Of a stretch of DNA of 64,000 nt, positions 43,348 to 52,408 are shown one piece after another. A program made the translations under genes and the position numbers. Under the pieces are notes generated by a model. It was given only the letters and a program-made list of their open reading frames with translations. It did no database searches and had not been told where the DNA came from. The stretch's first letter is position 1. Every line of letters begins with the position of its first letter. Source of the stretch: CAVVMA01 sp963788205 (GTDB lineage Bacteria > Desulfobacterota > Binatia > Binatales > Binataceae); the NCBI GenBank assembly GCA_963788205.1, contig CAWBGG010000002.1, forward strand, positions 806,001 through 870,000, read 5' to 3'.

Positions 43348-44306
43348 CCCTCTTTGATGAGATTCGTGCCGCGTGCCAAGGCGTAGCTGAACGCTCCAAA
43401 AGCGTGCACGTCGTTTATGACCGCATCCCAGGCTACGCCCTGTCATTACCGGTCGCTGAGACGGCGCCGAAGCTCGACCCAGCGCACCACTACCTCGGAC
43501 ATGGAGAGGGCACCGCGGCTTTCGTCATTACCCTCAACACCATCAACTTTGGCTCCGGGTGGTTCCCACACCTGCGCAAGCGCCCAGGCCTATCTGGATA
43601 CTTCACCATCGCTACGCATCTAACCGAGCACTTCCGTGCGCGTGGACCGATTCATGCGGAGCAACTTGCAGCGCTGTCGGCCGCCAACTGCGCCGAAATG
43701 TTCGGCCAAGAGCTGCTGACAGAACCGGTCGCCGAAATAATGGGACTCTTCGCCCGCGCGCTGAATGATCTGGGGCGACTGCTGTTAATGCGTTATGGCC
43801 GGAGCTTCGTAGCCTTGGTCGAAACCGCGCAAGGCTCCGCTGAACAGCTCGTCGGGCTGCTCCGCGAGATGCCGTTCTTCGACGACGTGGAGGCGCATGA
43901 AGGACGCCGTGTTCCGTTTTACAAACGCGCCCAACTTACAGCGGCTGACCTGGCCTTGGCCTTCGGCGGCGAAGGCGTCGGACGGTTCAGTGACTTGCGT
44001 AATCTTACGATTTTCGCCGATAACTTGGTCCCGCATGTGCTGCGGCTAGACGGCGTCCTTGGCTACGACCGCGTGCTGGCCGAGCGGATAGATCACGAAG
44101 ACCTGATCCCCGCGGGCTCGAGGGAGGCAGTAGAGATTCGGGCCTGTGCGCTTTATGCGGCCGAGCTAATCGCCGAGCAGTTCCGTAACGCGGGTCGTTC
44201 CGAGGCTACCGCTATGTACATCGACTACCTGCTGTGGAATCGCGGTCAGCGGCCGGAGTACAAGCGCGCTAAGCCCCGGCACCGGACTCGAACGGTATAC
44301 TATTGA
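43344..44306 (+). CDS. queuosine salvage protein (Qng1/DUF2419-like)
   Basis: The 320-residue protein has LNTINFGSGWFPHLRKRPG, IFADNLVPHVLRLDGVLGY and AVEIRACALYAAELIAEQF, then MYIDYLLWNRGQRP. These are hallmarks of the Q-salvage family, which releases queuine from queuosine 5'-monophosphate using an Asp/Arg-lined pocket. Bacterial members are uncommon; one from Sphaerobacter was studied. It is translationally coupled to hisC. Base use is slightly less GC-rich than the neighbours, suggesting acquisition. Confidence 0.85.
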   Translation: MTLFDEIRAACQGVAERSKSVHVVYDRIPGYALSLPVAETAPKLDPAHHYLGHGEGTAAFVITLNTINFGSGWFPHLRKRPGLSGYFTIATHLTEHFRARGPIHAEQLAALSAANCAEMFGQELLTEPVAEIMGLFARALNDLGRLLLMRYGRSFVALVETAQGSAEQLVGLLREMPFFDDVEAHEGRRVPFYKRAQLTAADLALAFGGEGVGRFSDLRNLTIFADNLVPHVLRLDGVLGYDRVLAERIDHEDLIPAGSREAVEIRACALYAAELIAEQFRNAGRSEATAMYIDYLLWNRGQRPEYKRAKPRHRTRTVYY

Positions 44307-44432
44307 CAAGCTGGGCCGCCGGGCTCGCAGGTCCATACCGATGGCGAGTTGGTAAAGTGATAGGAAATAATTGCCTTGACCGCGATCGATGAGCGTACCG
44401 TCGAGATCGAGGAGAACGCTGGCGAACCGACT
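44306..44432 (-). pseudogene. HAD-superfamily hydrolase, N-terminal fragment
   Basis: On the minus strand the frame reads RFASVLLDLDGTLIDRGQGN, followed by YFLSLYQLAIG. V-L-L-D-L-D-G-T-L is HAD motif I, with the nucleophilic Asp. A stop lies just before it and the sequence ends at the queuosine gene. It appears to be a gene interrupted when the neighbouring gene arrived. Confidence 0.6.
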
Positions 44433-44541
44433 CGTTCACCCTCCCACGAAACGGTCAAGGTTTAATGCCTCCATCACTGAAAATCCGCCCATTGCCGGCA
44501 CCATTCAATTCGTTCTCGACAGCCTAGGCGCCGCTGCTAAC

Positions 44542-45195
44542 ATGAGCCGGATCGGCCGCCTGTTCCGCAGATTTCGGCCCGGAGACCAGCCGGAGCCGCC
44601 GTCGCCATCCGAGTCACGCGAGCGCGCGCGATGGGTTGTGGCGGGACTCGGTAATCCGGAGAAGCGATGGATGGGCTCGCGGCATAACACCGGCTTCATG
44701 GTGATCGATCGGCTTGCCGAAGCCGCGCACTGTGGCGTAGCGCAAAAAAAATTCAAGGGACTGTACGGCGAGGCTCGAATCGGCGCGGAGTCGGTGATTC
44801 TGATCAAGCCGCAGACCTACTACAACTTAAGCGGCGAGTGCGTGAGCCCCTTGCTGTCGTATTTCGGCGTGCCGGTCGAGCGGCTGATCGTGGTCCACGA
44901 TGAGCTCGACCTGGAAGCCGGCAGGATTCAGATCAAGCGCGGCCGTGGCGACGCCGGTAATCGCGGGGTGCGATCGGTGATCGAATCACTCGGTGCGTCG
45001 GACTTTATCCGCGTGCGGGTGGGAATCAGCCATCCAGAGGGCGAGCGCGACACCAAGGACTACATTCTGACCCCGATCGGCCCAGGCGAGGCGGCTCTGA
45101 TGCAGCAGAGCATCGCCCGCGCTACCGAAGCGGTCGAGGCCATCATCCTCGAAGGACTGGCGAAGGCGATGAACCGTTTCAACCAGCGCGCCTGA
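44542..45195 (+). CDS. pth: peptidyl-tRNA hydrolase
   Basis: VAGLGNPEKRWMGSRHNTGF holds the catalytic Asn and His, and LIKPQTYYNLSGECV, VVHDELDLEAGRIQIKRGRG, DAGNRGVRSVIESLG and RVRVGISHP follow, so Pth is certain. ATG 44542 gives a 28-residue basic extension; a shorter start is not obvious. It recycles peptidyl-tRNA in the cytosol. Confidence 0.94.
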   Translation: MSRIGRLFRRFRPGDQPEPPSPSESRERARWVVAGLGNPEKRWMGSRHNTGFMVIDRLAEAAHCGVAQKKFKGLYGEARIGAESVILIKPQTYYNLSGECVSPLLSYFGVPVERLIVVHDELDLEAGRIQIKRGRGDAGNRGVRSVIESLGASDFIRVRVGISHPEGERDTKDYILTPIGPGEAALMQQSIARATEAVEAIILEGLAKAMNRFNQRA

Positions 45196-45247
45196 GCAGC
45201 GCCCGATGGCAGAGCTGCGGGCTCGCGTAACGCTTCATCAGGTCGCC

Positions 45248-46057
45248 CTAGTCGGGTCTGCCGCGGTCGCCACGAACCGAAACCAACCCTAAGAACTGGT
45301 GTAGAGACGCGGGGTTTGCAAGTAGGCGGAAGCGCGCCCGAATGTACTCTAGTTTCTCCGCGCGAGGCCATTGGTCGCCACCGACGGGCAAACTCAGGCT
45401 GGTCGGAGAATCGGTGGCCGATTCCGGATCGACCAAAGCGTGACGTTGTGCAAAAAGGCGATACAGTCTGCACTCTCGAAAAGCCTCGGCCTTCTTGCCG
45501 CGGGCGTTCGAAAAGAGACGACCACCGGCTACCGTGGCGAACAGAACCGCGTCTAAGCCGGGTTCATCGGCGAAAACAGAGGGAGCAAAATGATAGCACC
45601 TCCGAAAATCGACTGCGTCGAGAGTCAAAGAAAGGCAGGTCAAGTCGATTGCTCCGTAAGCCGTGAGCTAGAGTAAGTCCTGCAGGACATCGGATTCGTA
45701 GTTGAGGCATGCGAGGAACACGATCGAGAAGTCGGCTTGGCGGAGCGTCGCGGTTTGGGCCAGCTGATCAACCTTGTTTCGCAGGATGTCGCTTAGAGGC
45801 CGAAACACCTCGAGTTTTCTGGTGTCCGTGGCGTAGCCGCGGGCGTAGGCTTTTCGATGGAGGTCTCTGAAAAACCGTGAAGGCTTCTTCTCGCTCGCTT
45901 CAACGAGATAGGCGCTCGATCCGTCGTGAACGTACAGGTCGGCGGTCCGATTTGCACGGACAGGCAGCGACTCGACGGTGAAACCGAGTTCCTCTTCAAA
46001 CACGAGCTTCGCGAAGGTCTTCGAGTCCTCTTCTACATGAACCGACCTATTTTTCAT
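45248..46057 (-). pseudogene. nuclease-like protein interrupted by an in-frame amber codon
   Basis: One minus-strand frame from ATG 46057 runs through FEEELGFTVESLPVRANRTA, then ADLYVHDGSSAYLVEASEKK, resembling the D-x(n)-E-x-K core of PD-(D/E)XK nucleases. TAG at 45668-45670 follows DVLQDLL. The same frame continues LTAYGAIDLTCLSLTLDAVD and RRCYHFAPSVFADEPGLDAV to 45248 with clear protein character. I read it as a single 270-residue gene with a nonsense mutation. Function is inferred only. Confidence 0.5.
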
Positions 46058-46073
46058 CGGGCTGCCAGTCTAG

Positions 46074-46397
46074 CTACGCGACGGCTCCGAGTCCGTTCTT
46101 TGCGACCAGGGTCAGGAGCTTCAGCGAAGCTCCTCGCGGGTGCTTTTCGCCCCGTTCCCATTGACTGATCAGGCCGGTCGTGACGTTAAGATAGCGCGCG
46201 AAGAGAGCCTGGCTGGCACGCTCGCGTAGACGCAGAGCACGAATTTCCTTCGGCTTCAGGGGATCTACGCGCGTCAGACACATCTCGTCGAATTCGCGCA
46301 TGGTCCTTTTGTCCATCACACCTGCTCTGCGGAGCCCTTCCGCGGTCTCATGGATCGAGGCCATCAGGGGGCTACGATACGATTTGGGTTTTCTCAT
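46074..46397 (-). CDS. XRE-type antitoxin (NadS/HigA2-like)
   Basis: The C-terminal half of the 107-residue protein, LRLRERASQALFARYLNVTT and GLISQWERGEKHPRGASLKL, is a Cro/C1 helix-turn-helix. The N-terminal half has KRTMREFDEMCLTRVDPLKP, as in antitoxins that pair with RelE/HigB2-like toxins. It overlaps the toxin gene upstream by 26 bases on the same strand. Confidence 0.85.
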   Translation of the reverse strand: MRKPKSYRSPLMASIHETAEGLRRAGVMDKRTMREFDEMCLTRVDPLKPKEIRALRLRERASQALFARYLNVTTGLISQWERGEKHPRGASLKLLTLVAKNGLGAVA

Positions 46398-46764
46398 CGC
46401 ATATCACCTCGACAATTGCTCCGGACGCGACGGCTTTAGCGATCGTTCTGTCGTCGTAGGCCAACATCTGCGAGGCGAGCGCCTTGAGGGCAACGATCTC
46501 GTCATCGCGAAGGTTCTCACGATCGCTCTTGGCGAACCCGTGGACAAAGAAGGCTAGCGCGCCGGCCCTGTACAGAATCATGGCGCGGAAACCGCCCGAC
46601 TTTCCTTTGCCCGGGCGGGCGATCCGCTGCTTGACAACACCTCCCCCAAGATCGACATCGATAAGGCCGCGCTCCATACTATGGGTAGCCTTGCAGAGTG
46701 CCGCATCACTGAGATTCGAGCTTCGTGCGAAGCGCGTGAAGGCTTTGCTTCTAAATACCCGCAT
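46372..46764 (-). CDS. RelE/ParE-family toxin
   Basis: The 130-residue product shows VVKQRIARPGKGKSGGFRAM and FFVHGFAKSDRENLRDDEI, the core of RelE-fold toxins of the HigB2/DUF1044-like group. It would cleave mRNA on the ribosome. The antitoxin gene follows and overlaps it. The pair has moderate GC and flanks the nuclease-like pseudogene. Confidence 0.85.
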   Translation of the reverse strand: MRVFRSKAFTRFARSSNLSDAALCKATHSMERGLIDVDLGGGVVKQRIARPGKGKSGGFRAMILYRAGALAFFVHGFAKSDRENLRDDEIVALKALASQMLAYDDRTIAKAVASGAIVEVICDEKTQIVS

Positions 46765-46887
46765 CCGCCCTCACGCGGAAAGTTTTTCCATTACGCCTGC
46801 AATGTATAACACCCGGTGTTATGGCTCAAGACGCTCATCAGTGCCGGGTTCTCCGCGCCGGCGGTTTCTTGTACGCTTACCGGCGAG

Positions 46888-48076
46888 GTGACTACGCAAG
46901 ACCAGGCCCAGGCGCAGGCGGCCCGACTGAGCAGCGGCGCGACCGAGGTGATTTCGTCGGCGGAGCTGGCCGCCAAGCTCGCCGAGGGCCTGCCGCTGCG
47001 GGTCAAGCTGGGCATGGATCCCACCGCGCCGGACCTGCATCTGGGACACTCAGTCGTGCTCAAGAAGCTGCGCGATTTCCAGCGCGACGGCCATACGGTG
47101 ATATTCCTGGTCGGCGATTTCACCGCGATGATCGGAGATCCAACCGGCCGCTCCGAGACTCGAAAGCCGCTGACCCGCGAGCAGATAACCGTCAACGCGG
47201 AGACCTATCGTGGCCAGGTCTTCAAGATCCTCGACCCGAATCGCACCGAGATCCGCTTTAACAGCGAATGGATGCGCCCGCTCGGCGTGGACCAGCTAAT
47301 CAGGATTGCGGCCAACCTGAGCGTCGTGCGGATGCTCGAGCGGGACGACTTCGAAAAACGCCTCGCCGCGCAGGAGCCGCTGTTTCTCCACGAGCTGCTC
47401 TATCCGCTGATCCAGGGTTACGATTCGGTCGCGCTGCGCGCCGACGTTCGAACTGGGCGGGACCGATCAGAAGTTCAATCTGTTGGTCGGACGCGAACTG
47501 CAGCGGGCCTTTGGCCAGCCTCCGCAGGTGGTGATGACGATGCCGTTGCTTGAAGGGCTCGACGGCGTGCACAAGATGTCGAAGTCTTACGGCAACGCGA
47601 TCGGGATCACCGACCAGCCCGAAGACATGTTCGGCAAGGTGATGTCGATTTCAGACACACTGATGCATCGCTATTACGAGTTGTTGACCGGCGCGCCGGA
47701 GGACGAGCGGCGTGGCGTCAAATCGGGCACGATCCATCCGATGGAAGCCAAGAAGCGGCTGGCCGAGCGGATCGTGACCGAATATCACGACGCCGAAGCC
47801 GCGCTGCGCGCCCGCCACTACTTCGAGACCAAGTTCCAGCGTCGGCAAGTGCCGGACGAAGCGCCGGTCTATAAAGTTGTTGATGAGATTTGGATCTGCG
47901 AGCTGATGAAGCAGTTGCGCTTTGCGTCATCGACCACCGAAGCGCGGCGGTTGGTGGGGCAGGGCGCGGTCAAGGTCGATGGCCAGGCGATTACCGACGT
48001 GAACTTCCGCTTCGTCCCCGGCGAGCACAAGGTGCTGGAAGTCGGCAAGCGCCGCGTCGCGCGAATCGAGCGCTGA
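46888..48076 (+). CDS. tyrS: tyrosyl-tRNA synthetase, apparent frameshift
   Basis: VKLGMDPTAPDLHLGHSVVL carries the HIGH-like motif, and HKMSKSYGNAIGITDQP the KMSKS motif. An S4 domain (EARRLVGQGAVKVDGQAITD) closes the protein. An extra C near 47449 in GACGTTCGAACTG shifts the frame; ELGGTDQKFNLLVGRELQRA continues in the next one. Corrected length is about 396 residues. As this enzyme is essential, I favour sequencing error. Confidence 0.92.
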
Positions 48077-48102
48077 GACCGGCGCGTTCAGACCGGCGCG
48101 CG

Positions 48103-48363
48103 CTATTCCTTCTTGGCGGTTTCGGCGGCGACGGCGTCGCGCAGCTTCTTGATGGTCCGATCGAGCGACTTGACGTAGCGCTGCTTGGTCCACGTTTCCT
48201 TGGTCCGCATCTTGAGCCATCCCAGCTTCACGGCGTCGGGCTTGTTGCCCATCTCGCCGGTCGAAACCTCGATGACGACGCGTTCCTCGGCGCTGAGCTG
48301 GTCGAGGAGCTCGCGCTTGAGACCCTGAAGGAAGCCGGCCTTGAGGTCGAGATCGATCTTCAT
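48103..48363 (-). CDS. hypothetical 86-residue protein
   Basis: MKIDLDLKAGFLQGLKRELL is followed by LSAEERVVIEVSTGEMGNKP and a basic helical tail (RYVKSLDRTIKKLRDAVAAE). No family is recognised. The frame is on the minus strand between tyrS and an XRE gene, 21 bases after the XRE stop, and may be the third gene of that operon. Confidence 0.6.
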   Translation of the reverse strand: MKIDLDLKAGFLQGLKRELLDQLSAEERVVIEVSTGEMGNKPDAVKLGWLKMRTKETWTKQRYVKSLDRTIKKLRDAVAAETAKKE

Positions 48364-48383
48364 TTCTCGTCAGTGCCCGCCCG

Positions 48384-48812
48384 CTACTCCTCGTTGACCG
48401 CCTGACGGATCGCGTTGAGGATGAACAGATAATGGCGCGGCGAGGAGATGTTGCCGAGCGTGTTGACCTGCGAGAGTACCCGCAATTCGCCCTTGGTGAC
48501 CTTGTTGCGCATCAGGAGGCCCTTGTTGCGGGAGAAAGTGCGCCAGGAATGATCCGGCTCTGGTTTTTCATCCGGCTCGGCCTGCCTGAGCAAGGCCTTG
48601 GCCTCCGGGTGAGCCAGCAAAAAGAGCGGCTCGCGTTCGAGTCCCATTACGTCGGCCAGCCGGCTCAGCAATGACAACGACGGACGCCGCTGGCAGGTCT
48701 CCAGATAGCCGACGTGACTGGCCTTGACGCCGAGCCGGCGCGCAAGCTCGCGCTGCGAGAGGCTGAGTGCTTCGCGCCGCGCCTTAAGAACCTGTCCCAG
48801 GGTTTTCTTCAT
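48384..48812 (-). CDS. XRE-family transcriptional regulator
   Basis: MKKTLGQVLKARREALSLSQ and RELARRLGVKASHVGYLETC form a Cro/C1 helix-turn-helix, then SRLADVMGLEREPLFLLAHP. The 70-residue C-terminus is unfamiliar. The ATG at 48812 overlaps the upstream metallopeptidase stop in ATGA. Pairs of XRE regulator and zinc peptidase typically control stress or mobile-element genes. Confidence 0.85.
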   Translation of the reverse strand: MKKTLGQVLKARREALSLSQRELARRLGVKASHVGYLETCQRRPSLSLLSRLADVMGLEREPLFLLAHPEAKALLRQAEPDEKPEPDHSWRTFSRNKGLLMRNKVTKGELRVLSQVNTLGNISSPRHYLFILNAIRQAVNEE

Positions 48813-49648
48813 AGATCGTACTCGACCAGCAACGCCCACCGTAGTTTAGCGTAGTGAATCATGCCGTAAAGATAGTGGATATTCTGGAACGCGGGAAGGT
48901 CGGGAGAAAAGTCGAAGCCGGTGGCCCTCTTCATTTCCAGCCGGATTTGTTCGAAGGCGTCACCGGGCAGCTTTCTGACTCGACCGACCAATCCCCAATT
49001 CCACGGGGTCTTGAAAAACTCGCGCGCGGCCTCGCGCGAATAGCCGCGGAAGGCTACCAAAGCGTCGGCTACCAACTCGACCGGGTCGTCGAGATGCGAC
49101 GCGTAGGCGGCGTCGTAAAAAAAGTGCAGCGATTCAGGTTGGCCCTCGAGCAGGTCGGCGGTCAGGTAATGCGCGAACTCGTGGCAGAAAGTGGCGGCGA
49201 CCGCGATCGGAACATGCGAGGTGTTGACGAAGATCAGAGGGTGCTTAAGCGTTGACGAATCTCTGCCCGCGTAGAAACCCCGCAGCGCGAGGCCTTCGTC
49301 ACCTCCGTAGGGCTCGGCCTTGAAGTGCATCGGAAACCCGGCGGCCAGCGAGCGCATCGCCTCGACAGAGCTCAACGTATGCCAATCGGTGCCCGGCCGC
49401 CCGAGGATCTTCTCGACGCGCGAGAACAAGGTTTTCAGTTCGCGGTAACCGATATTCCGCCGCAGCGCCCGCACGTAGTCGCGCTTCGCCAAGCGGCGGA
49501 ATTCCCGTGCTGGCTTCTTCCATGCCTCCAGCTTGTCGGCTCCGGTTTCCCTTGCCGAGGCGAGTATCCGCCGAAAGACCGCCTCTATTTGCCGGTCCAG
49601 CTTATCGGCCTTGTCCACCCTCGAAAGCTCCCCGCGCCTGCGCCGCAT
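48809..49648 (-). CDS. HEXXH metallopeptidase (ImmA/IrrE-like), with XRE partner
   Basis: The 279-residue product has VAATFCHEFAHYLTADLLEG with the HExxH zinc site. HLDDPVELVADALVAFRGYS follows, in which an Asp/Glu would be the third ligand as in ImmA-type enzymes (E-x-x-A-D). The N-terminal 90 residues are basic and helical. ATG 49648 is chosen; a TTG lies at 49687. It probably cleaves or degrades the coupled regulator or its target, by analogy to ImmA-ImmR. Confidence 0.8.
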   Translation of the reverse strand: MRRRRGELSRVDKADKLDRQIEAVFRRILASARETGADKLEAWKKPAREFRRLAKRDYVRALRRNIGYRELKTLFSRVEKILGRPGTDWHTLSSVEAMRSLAAGFPMHFKAEPYGGDEGLALRGFYAGRDSSTLKHPLIFVNTSHVPIAVAATFCHEFAHYLTADLLEGQPESLHFFYDAAYASHLDDPVELVADALVAFRGYSREAAREFFKTPWNWGLVGRVRKLPGDAFEQIRLEMKRATGFDFSPDLPAFQNIHYLYGMIHYAKLRWALLVEYDL

Positions 49649-49881
49649 CGCGCCACGCAAGGCGTACTGTACTGCGCTGGGCCTCAAAGTTCAAATATTG
49701 GCGTCCGGGCTTGATTTTTTGGCCGAGTTTCCGGCCCCTACCCTTGACCGGTAACAATAAGATGGTATTAAGTAACAATCGGTTGGGTATTAGCCGGGAG
49801 GCGGAGAGTTAAGGGGGGCTTCGCCGATTAGGTTCCCCCCAGACATCGTCACCGCGCGCTCGTTCTCACCTGCGACTGAAG

Positions 49882-50388
49882 CTACCCCGCGTCGGGGGGT
49901 TGCACCTCTGGCCGGTGACAACTCCCCTCCGCGACGCAATTGATTCCCGCACCGACCCAGGTGAGCGCAAACTTCAGCGGATAGAAGAGATAGTTGAGCG
50001 GGGTTTGAATCGGGTCAAACGTGCTCGGACCCGGCGCCGCGGCAGCCTCTGGTGATCCGGCAACCTCTGCGGTCCCGCCGGAGTTGGCGCCAGCCGCGTT
50101 GGAGTCCGCGATGCCCGTTGCGGCCGGCAGGTCCGAGACCTGCGCTACGCGATCGTCGGGACCGAAGGTGGCGACCTTGGCGCTCGCAACCCATACGTAG
50201 CGCAAGACGCCGGCGCCGCTGCCGCGCGGGTCGGGCACGGTGTCTTTCAGGTCCGGCTGGCCCATCGCGCTTACCGCCTGATCGGGCGTCATCCCGATTT
50301 CGACCTTCCCGCCCGATGCCGCACAGGAGATCAGCATGAGCGCCAAGGCCCACGGAACGAAGCGCAAATGGCTGACAGATCGTCGCAT
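49882..50388 (-). CDS. lipoprotein with BamE/SmpA-like motif
   Basis: The N-terminus HLRFVPWALALMLISCAASG is a signal ending in a lipobox Cys. GKVEIGMTPDQAVSAMGQPD resembles the SmpA/BamE-type repeat. A low-complexity Ala/Gly region separates it from a C-terminal hydrophobic stretch (NYLFYPLKFALTWVGAGINC). It is likely anchored at the outer or inner membrane. The repeat at 50455 lies in its upstream region. Confidence 0.7.
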   Translation of the reverse strand: MRRSVSHLRFVPWALALMLISCAASGGKVEIGMTPDQAVSAMGQPDLKDTVPDPRGSGAGVLRYVWVASAKVATFGPDDRVAQVSDLPAATGIADSNAAGANSGGTAEVAGSPEAAAAPGPSTFDPIQTPLNYLFYPLKFALTWVGAGINCVAEGSCHRPEVQPPDAG

Positions 50389-50454
50389 GATGTCCGCGCA
50401 GAACTGAGTGTCCAGCTAACACACCGCTTTGCTTCGGGCAACCGACCACCGTTG

Positions 50455-50579
50455 GAGGTAATGGGCGGTTTTTGGAGTCGGATGGCCGGCAGGGACGCCG
50501 GCCACTACCCTGAATGAAGCTCCTTGGGTAGGGGCCGGCCTCCGTGCCGGCCCGTGCGGTCAAAACCGCCCACTACCTC
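50455..50579. repeat. compound palindrome (REP/MITE-like)
   Basis: Arms of 18 bases, GAGGTAATGGGCGGTTTT and AAAACCGCCCACTACCTC, pair with one mismatch. Inside are two further hairpins: GGCCGGC-agggac-GCCGGCC at 50484-50503 and GGGCCGGC-ctccgt-GCCGGCCC at 50532-50553. The whole folds as a cloverleaf. It lies between two divergent genes, where it may affect both promoters. Confidence 0.7.
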
Positions 50580-50619
50580 GTTGGATCGTGATACATTCCG
50601 CTCTCAAACCGAGCGAAGA

Positions 50620-50982
50620 ATGGGACTCAAGACGGAAATTGAGGCTGCCGAGGACTCGTCGCTGTTCGTCTATGGCAACCTGCTCGAAGCCTCGCTGAGG
50701 GATCGGCTGCTGGGACATCCCGTGCGGACGCGCCCGGCGCGCCTGCCGGATTACGAGCGCCGTCGCGGCCGCTACTACTACGTCGTGAGGCAGGCTGGGC
50801 GGGAAACGGTCGGGCTGGTGTTGCTGGGCCTGGACGCCGCCGACTTCAAGGTTCTGGATCGCTACGAGGAAGTGCCACGCCTGTATACGCGCGAACGCGC
50901 CGCGGTGATCGGCAGCGATGGACAACCGATGCGATGCTGGCTGTATGTGCCGACGCCGCGACTGCTGGCCGGCGCCGGATGA
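50620..50982 (+). CDS. gamma-glutamylcyclotransferase-like (AIG2) protein
   Basis: FVYGNLLEASLRDRLLGHPV is the YGxL substrate loop, and LDRYEEVPRLYTRERAAVI contains the catalytic Glu of the GGCT/AIG2 fold. At 120 residues it matches single-domain members. The substrate is unknown. ATG 50620 begins just past the palindromic repeat. Confidence 0.82.
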   Translation: MGLKTEIEAAEDSSLFVYGNLLEASLRDRLLGHPVRTRPARLPDYERRRGRYYYVVRQAGRETVGLVLLGLDAADFKVLDRYEEVPRLYTRERAAVIGSDGQPMRCWLYVPTPRLLAGAG

Positions 50983-50989
50983 GGCGCGC

Positions 50990-52408
50990 CTATGCTTCGG
51001 CGTCGGCCGGGGGTGGCTTGGCTTCGGGCTTGCGGATGCCGAACTTCTCCAGGCGATACTGGAGCGTGCGGTAGCTCATCCCCAACAATTTGGCGGCTTT
51101 TGCGATCACCCAGTCGGCCTTCTCCATCGCCTGCATGATGAGCTCGCGCTCGAACTTCTCGAAGTCGATGCCCTCGGCGGGAATCTCGAATTTGTCTGCG
51201 CGCGGCCGGTCTGAGGCGCGGATCATCGCTTTGCGCGCCAGCACTTCCTGTGGCAGGTCGCGCGGCACGATGCGATCGCCTTCGCAGAGCAGGATCGCGC
51301 GCTCGATCGCCGACTCGAGCTGGCGGACGTTGCCGGGCCAGGCGTAGTCGAGCAGCACCTCCATCGCCTCGCGGCTGATCTCCTTCACCCGGCCGCCGGC
51401 CAGATGCGAGAACTTGTCGAGCGCGTGATTGGCCAGCGCCGGGATATCGGAGCGCCGATCGCGCAACGGTGGCAGCGTAATCGTGACCACGTTGATCCGG
51501 TAGTAGAGGTCCTCGCGAAAGCGCTCCTCGGCGACTTCTTCGGCGAGATTGCGATTGGTCGCGGCGACCAGCCGCACGTCAACCCGGATCGATTCGTTGC
51601 CGCCCACGCGGCGCAGTTCTTTTTCCTGCAACACGCGCAGGATTTTCGCCTGCAAGCCGATCCCGAGGTCCGCGATCTCGTCGAGGAACAGCGTCGATTT
51701 GTCGGCGGTCTCGATAAGACCGGTCTTGCGCTCGGAGGCTCCGGTAAAGGCTCCGCGCTCGTGGCCGAACAGCTCGTTTTCGATCAGGTTGTCGGGAATC
51801 GCCGAGCAATTGATCGCAATGAACGGGCGCGCTGCGCGCGGCGAGAGCTTGTGGATCGCGCGCGCGATGCCCTCCTTGCCCGTGCCGCTCTCGCCCTGGA
51901 TCAACACCGTCGAGCTCGACGGCGCCACTTTGTGGACGATTCGGATCACTTCCATGAAAGCGGGATCCTGGCCGATGATGCCCTCGATGCCCAGCTTGCC
52001 GGCCAGCCGCGTGCGCAGCAGCAGGTTTTCCTGTTTCTCGTTGGCCAGCTCGGCCGCTTTGGCGACCGCCATCACCAGCGTCTCGCGATCGGTGGGCTTG
52101 GCCAGGTAGTAGAACGCGCCGGTCTTCATCGCTTTGACCGCGCTGTCGATGGTGCCGTGCGCCGTGAGCATCACGACCTGGGTGGCGGGGTAGGCGGCCC
52201 GCACCTTGGCGAGCAGCTCGTCGCCCGACATCCCCGGCATCAGGAGATCGGTCAACACCACGTCGAACTGGCCCAGAGCCAGTTGCTCCATCGCGCGCTT
52301 GCCGACCGCCGCCTCTTCGACCGCGAAGCCTTCCTCGCGCAGCGTGTCGGCGGTGATCTGCCGTTCAAGGTCGTTGTCCTCGACGACCAGTACCGAGGCC
52401 TGTTTCAT
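50990..52408 (-). CDS. NtrC-family sigma-54-dependent response regulator
   Basis: A receiver domain with VVLTDLLMPGMSG (phospho-Asp) precedes an AAA+ domain: GESGTGKEGIARAIHKLS (Walker A), NELFGHERGAFTGASERKTG with the sigma-54-contacting GAFTGA, and LFLDEIADLG (Walker B). A Fis-type HTH (AKAAKLLGMSYRTLQYRL) closes it. It activates sigma-54 promoters when phosphorylated by the kinase encoded upstream; the two overlap in ATGA. Confidence 0.95.
   Translation of the reverse strand: MKQASVLVVEDNDLERQITADTLREEGFAVEEAAVGKRAMEQLALGQFDVVLTDLLMPGMSGDELLAKVRAAYPATQVVMLTAHGTIDSAVKAMKTGAFYYLAKPTDRETLVMAVAKAAELANEKQENLLLRTRLAGKLGIEGIIGQDPAFMEVIRIVHKVAPSSSTVLIQGESGTGKEGIARAIHKLSPRAARPFIAINCSAIPDNLIENELFGHERGAFTGASERKTGLIETADKSTLFLDEIADLGIGLQAKILRVLQEKELRRVGGNESIRVDVRLVAATNRNLAEEVAEERFREDLYYRINVVTITLPPLRDRRSDIPALANHALDKFSHLAGGRVKEISREAMEVLLDYAWPGNVRQLESAIERAILLCEGDRIVPRDLPQEVLARKAMIRASDRPRADKFEIPAEGIDFEKFERELIMQAMEKADWVIAKAAKLLGMSYRTLQYRLEKFGIRKPEAKPPPADAEA

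Noticed and set aside
49681..49720. GTTCAAATATTGG, a tRNA T-loop-like string
   Set aside because: No matching stem or anticodon arm, and it overlaps the promoter side of the metallopeptidase gene.
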